A DNA stretch of 64,000 nt from Anaeramoeba ignava. Taxonomy: Eukaryota > Metamonada > Anaeramoebidae. Under the pieces are notes generated by a model that did not search any database, was not told the origin of the DNA, and worked only from the letters and a program-made list of their open reading frames with translations. The position numbers and the translations under genes are program-made. This document shows positions 1 to 12,034 of this stretch, in pieces. The stretch is taken from the NCBI GenBank assembly GCA_028826165.1, contig JAPDFW010000033.1:620001-684000 (forward strand). Direction: 5' to 3'. Each line of letters starts with the position of its first letter. Position 1 is the first letter of the stretch.

Positions 1-2
1 GT

Positions 3-2279
3 GAATATTTGTTCCCATTTTTAACATCAAACATTGAAGGACATCGAATAGTTTCCACAATAAGTTTTACAGAATTCATTCCTATTGTATCTAACAATTC
101 TCAATTACTTGAAAATACAATTTCTTGTTTGTTTTTAAGAGTCAATGACCAATCACCAAGTGTCACAAAATATTCAATAAGAGGACTTGGGAATGTTGTT
201 TCATTAGACTTGAAATCAATGGCAAAATTTGTTAGTTCAATTTTTAGCACAATGATTTTAAGAATGGAAGGCGATTCAGAACAAGTTTTTGAAGTTTTGA
301 AAACAATCAAGACCATTTTGGATGTTTTACCTTTAAAACATGTTTCTCCTCATTTATTAACTTTATGTGTTTCAGATAAATCAAGGATTTTATTAGCAGA
401 CAATGTTTCATCAATTGAAATGAATCAAATTTCCACCCAAAATATGAAAAACACAAGCATTCTCACTTTCCAACCTGAAAAATTGATTCCAATGCCTTCC
501 AAAATTAACAGTGTTGTTAAATTTGATGCTGATGGATTAGACACTTCTTTATTCAATGTTTCCACAATCTCGGGAAGAAATATAATTGTTACTTCAGATC
601 ATCCTTTTCTTGTTTCTTCGAATGATATTGATTCTCCAAAATTTTGTTTAGCTCATGATTTAATCAAAGAAAACCACAAAGTTTGCATTAAACACACTCT
701 TCATCCAATAGGAAATTCGTTACAGAAATCAACTCTTTTCTCTCAAGAATACTTTAATCAATTTATCAAATCAAAATTGATTGGAAATGTTGAATTTTTG
801 GAAAATAAATTTATTCCATTTTCAACAGAAACAAAAGGAATTGAAATTATAACAAGATTACTTGGTATTTGTATGCAAAAAGGAGTGGAGATTGATGGAG
901 AATTTCCTCATTTAAAAATGTTCATTGATTCCGATTTGCAAATTAATATTGAATTTATCAAAAATGATTTGATGTCTTTGCAAGAATTCCCGAAATATTC
1001 ATATGATTCAATTACGAAAATGCATGTTTTAAGTAATTGTTTATCAACTTTTATTGTATTAGATTTTCTTCTTCATGATTTTAAAACAAAATTTGAGTTT
1101 CCAAAATGGATTTTCAAATGCTCACTTGAAATACAAAGAGAATGGATTGGAGCATTTCAAAGTTTATGCAAATCTTTTAATTTTTCAATCAAAGAAGAAA
1201 ATTGCCAAGAACCTATTTATCAATCTTGTTTGGATTTTGAAGAATTATTTTTTGATCATCAAAATCAAGCAATTCTTTTTGCAGAAAATATGAAGAGAAT
1301 TTATAATAATTTCTCAATATCATCGATTAAAATTGAAGAAAATGAATTAAAAAAAAGTGTCAAATTGGTATTTAATTTGAAAAATGAAGAATTTTTGAAA
1401 ATTTGGAATTTAATTGGTTTCCGATATAATCTTGTGAAAGAAAATGATAATATGATTTTTGGAGAATTTTCTATTTATCGAGAATACGAAAAAGAAAAGC
1501 AAAAAGGAGAAGAAATATTAGCATTTAACCAATTTTCAAAGCATTGTTTTCAAACAAAAAATTCATGTATTTTTGTGGAAATTGAAAAAATTGAGAAAAT
1601 TTCAAATGAAAAACAAAAAGAAATTTCATTAATGGATATTCGCACTTCAACAGATAATCATACATTCATAGCAAATGGGTTTATCACTCATAATTGCACT
1701 AAAATTCGGGATTTATTCCAATCACAAAATCCACAAATACGAGCAGCATCAGTGAATCTTTTTGGGATTTTAGCAAGATTTGGATTTGAAGGAAATTCGG
1801 AACAAAGAACAGCTTTAATTCAGCAATTTGAAAGTAGTTTATCAACACTGATAATATTATTAAGAGATTCTGATATGGATGTTGGAGAATCAGTTAAATT
1901 TACACTGAAAAATTTTTCATATTTGATGAATATTGACGAGATGAATGAACTATTTGAATCATCCATGTTCAAGCCACGCAAAGTGATTGATTATGACACT
2001 TTCCTTGATTTATATGCAAAAATTCTTTCTGTTCGTTTTCCAGAAAGAATCTCAATTTTTATCTCTTCTTCTTTGGCTTATTTGTCTTCTCCAGATCCTC
2101 AAACAAGAGCAAATTCTGTTTTATTCATTGGTTTTCTTCTTAAATTTCTTCCTAATGATTTCCGTATTGGAATTCAAATTGACCAAATTGCAAATAAACT
2201 TCTTGCTCTTTTACAAGATCCTTCAATTGATGTTCGTGTTGCTGTTGCTCAAACAGCAAGTTTACTTTATGATTATTAA
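3..2279 (+). CDS. Maestro/MROH-type HEAT-repeat protein, 5'-partial, interrupted by an intein
   Basis: The reading frame is open from the window edge (the codon at 9-11 is TTG, not a start), so the gene begins upstream. Codons up to 365 and from 1695 onward encode helical HEAT-like repeats. Read together they run continuously across the insertion: HVSPHLLTL, then CTKIRDLFQSQNPQIRAASV, which resembles the IRPFF...LRAAAI..FG repeat of Maestro (MROH) proteins. The C-terminal part holds further HEAT units (SSPDPQTRANSVLFIGFLL; LLQDPSIDVRVAVAQTASLL). Between them, 366-1694 encodes a 443-residue intein (see separate entry). The gene ends with TAA at 2277-2279 and converges on dim1. Family knowledge: MROH proteins are large HEAT scaffolds of poorly known function. 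The HEAT assignment is firm; the MROH assignment is by remembered similarity. Confidence 0.8.
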   Translation, partial: EYLFPFLTSNIEGHRIVSTISFTEFIPIVSNNSQLLENTISCLFLRVNDQSPSVTKYSIRGLGNVVSLDLKSMAKFVSSIFSTMILRMEGDSEQVFEVLKTIKTILDVLPLKHVSPHLLTLCVSDKSRILLADNVSSIEMNQISTQNMKNTSILTFQPEKLIPMPSKINSVVKFDADGLDTSLFNVSTISGRNIIVTSDHPFLVSSNDIDSPKFCLAHDLIKENHKVCIKHTLHPIGNSLQKSTLFSQEYFNQFIKSKLIGNVEFLENKFIPFSTETKGIEIITRLLGICMQKGVEIDGEFPHLKMFIDSDLQINIEFIKNDLMSLQEFPKYSYDSITKMHVLSNCLSTFIVLDFLLHDFKTKFEFPKWIFKCSLEIQREWIGAFQSLCKSFNFSIKEENCQEPIYQSCLDFEELFFDHQNQAILFAENMKRIYNNFSISSIKIEENELKKSVKLVFNLKNEEFLKIWNLIGFRYNLVKENDNMIFGEFSIYREYEKEKQKGEEILAFNQFSKHCFQTKNSCIFVEIEKIEKISNEKQKEISLMDIRTSTDNHTFIANGFITHNCTKIRDLFQSQNPQIRAASVNLFGILARFGFEGNSEQRTALIQQFESSLSTLIILLRDSDMDVGESVKFTLKNFSYLMNIDEMNELFESSMFKPRKVIDYDTFLDLYAKILSVRFPERISIFISSSLAYLSSPDPQTRANSVLFIGFLLKFLPNDFRIGIQIDQIANKLLALLQDPSIDVRVAVAQTASLLYDY
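366..1694 (+). other. Intein (443 residues) in frame inside the HEAT-repeat gene
   Basis: All four classic splicing positions are visible. Block A starts with Cys at codon 366-368 (CVSDKSRILLAD). Block B has Thr-x-x-His (TSDHPFLVSS, His codon 600-602). Block F has DNHTFIANGF (His codon 1659-1661). Block G is ITHN, with terminal Asn codon 1692-1694 followed by Cys+1 at 1695-1697. The flanking protein is a HEAT repeat that reads through once the insert is removed. The length suits an intein with a homing-endonuclease insert. The candidate LAGLIDADG segments (ITRLLGICMQKGVEIDGE near 850-905 and EWIGAFQSLCKSF near 1140) lack the catalytic Asp pattern. Inference: splicing-competent, but nuclease-degenerate. 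Confidence 0.9.
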
Positions 2280-2575
2280 AATTCATTTCATTTAAAAATT
2301 CATTTAAAATTCATTTAAAATTCATTCAGAATTCAATTTAAAATTCATTTAGAATTCAATTCAAAATTCATTAAAAATTCATTTAAAATTCAATTTAAAA
2401 ATTCAATTAAAATTCAATTAAAATTCAATTTCAGAAATTAAAAGGAGAAAGTTTATTTTATTAAGCAAAATGAATTTGAGATTCATTAAAAGTTTTTAAA
2501 AGTCTATTTTTTTTTTTCAAAAAGAAAACACAAATCAAAATTAATTCAAAATTTTTTTAATTTTTTTTTTTAATT
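2280..2575. repeat. Convergent intergenic region with AAATTCATTT-type repeats
   Basis: This gap of 296 bp lies between the stop of the HEAT gene and the stop of dim1. From about 2280 to 2420 it consists of imperfect direct repeats of roughly 10-12 bp built on AAAATTCATTT and AAAATTCAATT. The rest is plain A/T-rich sequence with T runs. No ORF or RNA gene is seen. Confidence 0.7.
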
Positions 2576-5387
<2,812 letters not shown>

Positions 5388-5493
5388 TTAAAAGAAAAAA
5401 AAAAATTTTTTTAATTAAAAAAAAAAATAAAAAATAAAAATTTTTTTTTCATTTTTTTCTTTTTAATTCAAAAAAAATAAAATAAAAAAGAAA

Positions 5494-7674
5494 ATGAATG
5501 ATATTTGGTTTTTTGGTTTAAATAAATTTCCAAAAATCTTTCAAAATGAAAAAGAAAAAATAATAAATCCAATTAAATTAAATTTTTACAAAAAGAATAA
5601 GAACAAAAATGAAAAAAATGAAAATCAACTTGAACTTAATTTTGATTTTGAATTTGATCATGAATTTGAATTCGAATTTGAATTTGGATTTGGATTAAGA
5701 ATAAAAAGCATTGGATCAAATGAAACAACAGTTATTTTCCTTTTTGAAAACGGAAAAGCAATTGAATATTTAAAAGATTCAAATGAAAATCCTCATAAAA
5801 TTGAAATTGAAAATATCAAATCAATATCAGCAGGATATAAAGTAACCTCAATTTTAACATTTGAAGGAAATGTTTTTTCAAAAGGAGAAATTATCAATCC
5901 AAACGATCCAAAAAAATACATCAATATTTCATCATTAATTGAAGATCCAAATGATAGAATAATTCAAGATGTTGTTTCTGGAACAAATTCAATTTATTTA
6001 TTAAGTTCAAATCATAATGTTTATGGAATTGGTTCTAATAATTTTAGTCAATTAGGTCTTTCTTCAATATTTTCAACAAGAAATCCTGTTTTAATGATGA
6101 AAAATGTTTCTAAAATGTTTTCAGGAAATTCTTCTTCTTCCGTTTTTCTTTTAAATTCAAATCAAGAATTATTTGGTTGTGGTTGGAATGATTTTGGCCA
6201 ACTTGGATTAGGTGAATCATCAGCAAAAAATATACCTGAATTAACCAAAATACAAAATATTCCAAAAGGTAAAATACTTGATATTCAAATCGGAGGTGGT
6301 CATTCAATTATGTTAATTGAGAACGAAGATGATCAAAATCAAAATCAAAATGAAAATGAAAATGAAAATAAAATTGAAATTGAAATTGAAATTGAAATTG
6401 AAAATCAAAATCAAAATCAAATTCAAAATCAAAATCAAAATCAAAATCAAAATCAAAATCAAAATCAAAATCAAAATCAAAATCAAAATCAAAATGAAAA
6501 TCAAAATCAAAATCAAAATCAAAATCAAAATCAAAATCAAAATCAAAATCAAAATGAAAATCAAAATGAAAATCAAAATCAAAATGAAAATCAAAATCAA
6601 AATGAAAATCAAAATCAAAATCAAAATCAAAATCAAAATCAAAATCAAAATCAAAATCAAAATCAAAATCAAAATCAAAATCAAAATCAAAATCCAAAAA
6701 GAAAACTTTATTCATGTGGATATTCTCAATATAATGGTTTCTCATCTTCAACAAACAAAACAGAATTTACTGAAATTAAATCACCTTTATTTGAAAATGA
6801 TGATAATATTCTTGATTTTTCTGTTGGTTGTCTTCATACTTTGATTTTAACAAAAAAGGGGAAAATGTATGGATTTGGAAACAATTTATATGGTCAATTA
6901 GGAACTGGAAATACAGAAAATCAACCAATTCCAATTCAAATTGAACTTCCTAAATTATTATCATTTGATATTTCCAATTATCACATTCATTCTGACTCTT
7001 TTAATTCTTTCCTTTTTTGTCCAATAATTTCCAGTCTCGGACTTGATTTGATAAAACTATTTGAAAGAAAAGAATTTTGTGATATTTCATTTAAAACAAT
7101 AAATCCAAATGAAATAATTGAAGCTCATAAATTAATATTGAAATATAGATTAAATCAAAATCAAATTGAAAAACTTAAAGAAATTATTTCAAAAAAATCA
7201 ATTAAAGAATCAAATCAAATATTTGAAATGATTTATTCAAACAGAATAATAAATCCAAAATTATATTCTGAAATTAAAGAAATTATAAAAAAAGAAAGTA
7301 TAAATGAATCAATGAAAAGAATTTATTTAAATGAAAATGAAAATGAAAATGAAAAAGATTTTATTATTGAAAGAAAAGAAAAGAAATACAAATTCCCTAA
7401 ATTAATATTAATAATGAGAAGTGAATTATATCGAGGAATGTTTTTATCTGTTACAGAAGATAAATCAAATAAAGTTAGAGATTATAGTGAATTAAGTAAT
7501 AAATCGTTTCAAATATTTGAATATTGGATTTATTCAAATCAAATTAAAGATGAAATTGAAATTACACAAGAAATCATTAATGAAATTGAAACTGGAATTG
7601 ATTATTTTCAATTAAATCAAACAAAACCAAATTTATTTGATTTATTAATTAAGAAATTTAATAATCAAAATTAA
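5494..7674 (+). CDS. RCC1-BTB protein R1 with long Asn-Gln insert (726 aa)
   Basis: This is the first and most divergent of nine RCC1-BTB genes here. Residues 1 to about 510 form RCC1-type blades (NVYGIGSNNFSQLGL, ELFGCGWNDFGQLGLGE, MYGFGNNLYGQLGTG). One blade is interrupted by about 120 residues of Asn-Gln/Asn-Glu encoded by the hexamer AATCAA (6334-6690). A Phe/Glu/Asp-rich stretch lies near residues 49-69. From about 517 there is a first, split BTB (RKEFCDISFKT...AHKLILKYR), and from about 621 a second BTB (FPKLILIMRSELYRGMF). BTB proteins of this type are candidate Cullin-3 adaptors (family knowledge); the substrate is unknown. No introns are seen. It is tail-to-tail with the TLDc gene at 7887. 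Confidence 0.88.
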   Translation: MNDIWFFGLNKFPKIFQNEKEKIINPIKLNFYKKNKNKNEKNENQLELNFDFEFDHEFEFEFEFGFGLRIKSIGSNETTVIFLFENGKAIEYLKDSNENPHKIEIENIKSISAGYKVTSILTFEGNVFSKGEIINPNDPKKYINISSLIEDPNDRIIQDVVSGTNSIYLLSSNHNVYGIGSNNFSQLGLSSIFSTRNPVLMMKNVSKMFSGNSSSSVFLLNSNQELFGCGWNDFGQLGLGESSAKNIPELTKIQNIPKGKILDIQIGGGHSIMLIENEDDQNQNQNENENENKIEIEIEIEIENQNQNQIQNQNQNQNQNQNQNQNQNQNQNQNENQNQNQNQNQNQNQNQNQNENQNENQNQNENQNQNENQNQNQNQNQNQNQNQNQNQNQNQNQNQNPKRKLYSCGYSQYNGFSSSTNKTEFTEIKSPLFENDDNILDFSVGCLHTLILTKKGKMYGFGNNLYGQLGTGNTENQPIPIQIELPKLLSFDISNYHIHSDSFNSFLFCPIISSLGLDLIKLFERKEFCDISFKTINPNEIIEAHKLILKYRLNQNQIEKLKEIISKKSIKESNQIFEMIYSNRIINPKLYSEIKEIIKKESINESMKRIYLNENENENEKDFIIERKEKKYKFPKLILIMRSELYRGMFLSVTEDKSNKVRDYSELSNKSFQIFEYWIYSNQIKDEIEITQEIINEIETGIDYFQLNQTKPNLFDLLIKKFNNQN
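6334..6690 (+). repeat. Coding hexamer repeat (AATCAA)n, poly Asn-Gln
   Basis: Roughly 60 hexamer units, mainly AATCAA with some AATGAA and AATTGA variants, encode an Asn-Gln/Asn-Glu tract inside an RCC1 blade of R1. Sister genes have only 3-12 residues at the same place, so this is a local expansion that kept frame. Confidence 0.95.
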
Positions 7675-7886
7675 AATTAAAATTAAAATCAAAATCAAAA
7701 TCAAAATTAAAATTAAAATTAAAATTAAAATTAAAATTAAAATTAAAATTTTTAAAAATTGAATTTGTTTCCTATTTATTGATTTGAAAAATTTAATTTA
7801 ATTGAAAGTAAAAGAAAATAAAAGTGAATTTTGAAAAAAGAAAAAGAAAAAGAAAAAGAAAAAGAAAAAGAGAAAGAGAAAGAGTT
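7675..7886. repeat. 3' flank with AAAATT and GAAAAA hexamer tracts
   Basis: This is the tail-to-tail spacer between R1 and T1. The stop codon of R1 lies inside a run of AATTAA/AATCAA hexamers (to about 7750). A GAAAAA hexamer tract lies at about 7830-7880, next to the end of T1. The same pair of tracts recurs before T2. Confidence 0.85.
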
Positions 7887-9458
7887 TTAAAGGAAATAAG
7901 TTTCAACTTCATCAACTTTCCATGAATTAAAAGATCCAGCTAAATAACTTTTAGCTTCATTTTTTCCTTTTTTAATACTTTTAGGTAATTTGTAACTATT
8001 ACCAAAATTTGACCAACCAGATCTTAAACTTGAATTTAAACAAAAATCAGCACCATATCCAAAATTTGCACCATTTCTTAAATAATGATATAAAATTGCA
8101 TATTGTTCTTGATCTTTTTTAATTGGAAATTTATGTGGATTTCGATTATTTTTATTATTTCTTAATGAAAAAATAAATGCTTTTGAATCAGGAATATATC
8201 CATAATCTCTATTTCTATCTTCTTCTCTCCATTTTGATTTATCATTTGTAAATCCTATTGAAGTAAATCCTCCAAAAATGTAATTATCTTTTGTTTTGAT
8301 AATAATTAATGTTTTTCCTTTGTTATCACATTTATCATGCCATTTTTTACAATTAAATCCATTTCTTTTTGCTGAAAATCCTAATTTCATTTTGGAAAAG
8401 AATTCATCATCATTTATCCATTCTTTTAATTTATTGAAATTTTTTTTTGTTCGAATTATTATTGGTTTGGAATTGAGTTTTAAATTTGTTGAATTTTGAA
8501 TTTGATGTAGATTTTGAAATTGATTTTGAATTTGGTTTTGATGTTGATATTGATTTTGAGATTGAATTTGAATTTGAATTAATTTTTCTAATTCTGCTTC
8601 ATTATTTTGATCATTTTGAAGTTTTTGGAATTGAATTAATTGTTCTGAAATTTGTTTTGGAATTAAATCATCTTTTAATGTTTTATTTATTTCTTCTTCT
8701 GAAAAATTATTAAATTGTATTTGTTCAATAATAATATTTGAAATTTGATTTTGAATTTGTTCTTTTTCTTTTTTTTCGAGTTTTTCATTTTCTTTTTCTT
8801 GATTAATATTTAATTTATGTTTTCCCCATTTGATTATTAATTGGAAAAGTTCGAATTCATTTAGAGAAATGTATCCACTTGATATTATTGATTTAAATTG
8901 ATTTTCTTCAAGTTCAAGAAAAAATGAAGTTTTGATAAATTCATTTATGTTTTCTAAAATAAATTGATAAGAAGAATTTAATAATTGGTTAAATTTCATT
9001 GCTTCAGATAATTTGAGAATATCAACAACTGTTTCGAATTGTAAATTATTTTTGATAATTTTTGAACAAATTTCAATTAATTCATCAATTAAATATTTTG
9101 ATGAAAAAAATAAAATTTCAATAACATTTTCTAAATTAATTTCAATTTTTCCTGAATAAAAATAATTCAATATTAAATTTAAAGTTGGAATTGAAAAACC
9201 GTTTAAAATCATTTTATTTTCTTGATATTCTTTCATTTTTGAATTAAAAAGTGATTTAAAATATTGACTTCTTGAAGAAAGAATTGATTTATGAGTTTTA
9301 AATGAAATTGGATTTATTTGTTGATTTTGTTGACAAATTATTTCAAAATCAAAATAACTTTCATTTTCATTTTCATTTTCATTTTGATTTTGATTTTGAT
9401 TTTGAAATAAATTTTTTAAATCATTTGAAAGTTTTTCTAAATTTGAATAAGTTTCCAT
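7887..9458 (-). CDS. BTB-BACK-TLDc protein T1 (523 aa)
   Basis: Residues from about 33 form a BTB domain (FKTHKSILSSRSQYFKSLF), followed from about 140 by a BACK region (FQLIIKWGKH near its end). A Gln/Asn-rich linker follows at roughly 285-330. A C-terminal TLDc domain starts near 345 (IFGGFTSIGF, FIFSLRNN, NFGYGADFC, KSYLAGSFNSWKVDEVE). BTB-BACK proteins usually bridge Cullin-3 and a substrate. TLDc domains occur in oxidation-resistance and V-ATPase-interacting proteins (family knowledge). Fusion of the two is also known from BTB-TLD proteins of slime moulds. The start METYSNLEKL matches all sister copies. It lies head-to-head with R2 across 69 bp. Its TLDc half is of the same type as T2 and differs from T3/T4. 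Confidence 0.9.
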   Translation of the reverse strand: METYSNLEKLSNDLKNLFQNQNQNQNENENENESYFDFEIICQQNQQINPISFKTHKSILSSRSQYFKSLFNSKMKEYQENKMILNGFSIPTLNLILNYFYSGKIEINLENVIEILFFSSKYLIDELIEICSKIIKNNLQFETVVDILKLSEAMKFNQLLNSSYQFILENINEFIKTSFFLELEENQFKSIISSGYISLNEFELFQLIIKWGKHKLNINQEKENEKLEKKEKEQIQNQISNIIIEQIQFNNFSEEEINKTLKDDLIPKQISEQLIQFQKLQNDQNNEAELEKLIQIQIQSQNQYQHQNQIQNQFQNLHQIQNSTNLKLNSKPIIIRTKKNFNKLKEWINDDEFFSKMKLGFSAKRNGFNCKKWHDKCDNKGKTLIIIKTKDNYIFGGFTSIGFTNDKSKWREEDRNRDYGYIPDSKAFIFSLRNNKNNRNPHKFPIKKDQEQYAILYHYLRNGANFGYGADFCLNSSLRSGWSNFGNSYKLPKSIKKGKNEAKSYLAGSFNSWKVDEVETYFL

Positions 9459-9527
9459 TTTAAATTAAAAAAAATTAAAAAATTTAAAAAAATGAAAAAT
9501 TAAATTTCATTTTTTTTCTTTTCAAAA
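9459..9527. promoter_or_regulatory. 69-bp bidirectional intergenic region T1/R2
   Basis: This is the entire space between the start codons of the divergent T1 and R2 genes. It has an A-rich half facing T1 and a T-rich half facing R2 that ends in CTTTTCAAAAATGAATG at the R2 start. Any core promoter for both genes must lie here or inside the coding ends. This is inferred from position and from repetition of the layout at three other pairs. Confidence 0.6.
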
Positions 9528-11283
9528 ATGAATGAAATTTTATTTTTTGGTCAAAATGATAAACCAAAACTTATCAAAAATGAACTAATGAGAATAATAA
9601 AACCAATTCAATTTAAATTTGAAAATGAAAATGAAAATGAAAATGAAAATGAAAATGAAAATGAAAATGAAAATGAAAAACAAATTAAACAAATTTCAAC
9701 AGGAAATTATTCAACAATTTTCCTTTTTAAAAATGGAAAAGCGATAGAATATTTAACTGAAAATGATTCAAATCAAAATCCTGAAAAAATCCAAATTGAA
9801 GAAAATATTCAAAAAGTAGCTGTTGGTGGTTGGAATGAAGCTATTTTAACAAAAGAAGGAAATGTATTTGCCAAAGGAAACGATATTAATCCAAATAATC
9901 CAAAAGAACTTATCGATATTTCATCATTAATTGAAGATAAAAATGATAGAATAATTCAAGATATTGTTTCTGGAGCTCGTTCAATTTATTTATTAACTTC
10001 AAATCAAAATGCTTATGGAATTGGTTCAAATGATTTTGGTCAACTTGGATTTGATTCTGAAACACTTCCAAAAACAGAAAAACCAATTTTAATGATGAAA
10101 AATGTTTCTAAAATATTTTCAGGAAATTCTTCACTTTCTGTTTTTCTTTTAAATTCAAATCAAGAATTATTTGGATGCGGATATAACGAATTTGGTCAAC
10201 TTGGATTAGGAGAATCAAGAAAAGAACAAAAAATTCATAACTTAACCAAAATACAAAATATTCCAAAAGGCAAAATAATTGATATTCAATGTGGAAATTT
10301 GCATTCAATAATGTTGATTGAAAATGAAAATCAAAATCAAAATGAAAATCCAAAAAGAAAACTTTATTCATGTGGAGATTATAAATGTAATGGACTTGGC
10401 AAAATACACAATACTTATGAATTTACTGAAATCAAATCATCTTTATTTGAAAATGATGATAATATTCTTGATTTTTCTTGTGGATATTTTCATACTTTGA
10501 TTTTAACTTCTAATTCAAAATTAATCGGATTTGGGAATAATTTATTTGCTCAATTAGGAACTGGAGATACAAAAGATCAATTAATTCCAATTCAAATTGA
10601 ACTTCCTGAATTAAGATTTAATGAAGATATTTCTAATTATCATCTTTCTTGTGGATTGTGGAAATCATTTTTTTATTATTCTCCTCCTTCTTTTTCCAAT
10701 CTTGAAGAAGATTTGATAAAATTATTTGAAAGAAAAGAATTTTGTAATATTTCATTTAAAACAGAAAATGGAGAAATAATTGAAGCTCATAAATTAATAT
10801 TGAATTACAGATTAAAAGATCAAAATCAAAATCGAAATTGAAAAACTTCAAGAAATTATTTCAAAAAAATCAATTAAAGAATCAAATCAAATATTTGAAA
10901 TGATTTATTCAAACAGAATAATAAATCCAAAATTATATTCTGAAATTAAAGAAATTATAAATTCCAATGAAAAAATTGAAGAAACAATGAAAAGAATTTA
11001 TTTAAATGAAAATGAAAATGAAAAAGATTTTATAATTGAAAGAAAAGAAAAACAATATAAATTTCCCAAATTAATATTAATAATGAGAAGTGAATTATAT
11101 CGAGGAATGTTTTTATCTGTAACTGAAGATAAATCTAATAAAGTTACAGATTATAGTGAATTAAGTAATAAATCATTTCAAATATTTGAATATTGGATTT
11201 ATTCAAATCAAATTAAAGAAGAAATTCAAATTACACAAGAAATCATTGATGAAATTCAAATTGGGATTGACGTTTTCAATTAA
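9528..11283 (+). pseudogene. RCC1-BTB R2, frameshifted and 3'-eroded
   Basis: The first frame (9528-10841, 437 codons) covers all RCC1 blades and the start of the first BTB (FCNISFKTENGEIIEAHKLI). It then fails at about 10833-10837, where ATCGAAATTG replaces the ATCAAATTG of sister copies, a one-base insertion leading to TGA. The second BTB continues in the +1 frame (10900-11283) and ends prematurely at GIDVFN, where intact copies read GIDYFQLNQT and go on about 20 residues. The insertion is not in a homopolymer and the 3' end is rearranged, so this looks like real decay. The RCC1 part has its own variable residues (GGW, SLS, CGNL). It pairs head-to-head with T1. Confidence 0.8.
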
Positions 11284-12034
11284 ATGAAATTCAAAACCAA
11301 ATTTAGGAATTAAGAAATTTTCAATCAAAATCAAAATCAAAATTAAAATTAAAATTAAAATTAAAATTAAAATTAAAATTTTAAATTAAAATTAAAATTA
11401 AAATTAAAATTAAAATTAAAATTAAAATTAAAATTAAAATTTAAAATTAAAATTAAAATCAAAATTAAAATCAAAATTAAAATTAAAATCAAAATTAAAA
11501 ATTAAAATTAAAATTAAAATTTCAATTAAAATTAAAATTAAATTTAAAATTAAAATTAAATCAAATTAAATTTAAATTTAAAATAAAATTAAAATTAAAA
11601 TTAAATTTAAATTTAAAATAAAATTTAAAATTAAAATTAAAATTAAATTTAAAATTAAAATTAAAATTAAAATCAAAATCAAAATTAAAATCAAAATTAA
11701 AATTAAAATTAAAATTAAAATTAAAATTAAAATTAAAATTAAAATCAAAATTAAAATTAAAATTAAAATTAAAATTAAAATTAAAATTAAAATTAAAATT
11801 AAAATTAAAATTAAAATCAAAATCAAAATTAAAATTAAAATCAAAATTAAAATTAAAATTAAAATTAAAATTAAAATTAAAATTAAAATTTTTAAAAATT
11901 GAATTTTTTCCTATTTATTGATTTGAAAAATTTAATTTGATTGAAAGTAAAAGAAAATAAAAATGAATTTTGAAAAAATAAAAATGAATTTTGAAAAAAG
12001 AAAAAGAAAAAGAAAAAGAGAAAGAGAAAGAATT
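11284..12034. repeat. AAAATT hexamer array, 3' of R2
   Basis: This gap of 751 bp has no gene. From about 11330 to 11890 it is almost wholly (AAAATT)n with scattered AAAATC units and one-base phase slips. A short unique stretch follows (11890-11990), then a GAAAAA tract (11995-12030) abutting the end of T2. The same hexamer follows most RCC1-BTB genes here, but this is its longest copy. Confidence 0.9.

Noticed and set aside
9-11. A gene start at position 9 for the HEAT-repeat protein
   Set aside because: The codon is TTG and the frame stays open to the window edge; the gene is simply cut by the window.
6308-6754. Antisense and shifted ORFs (DFDF, ILIL, KIKI) over the Asn-Gln tract
   Set aside because: They are shadows of the AATCAA hexamer in other frames; the sense frame carries RCC1 blades on both sides.
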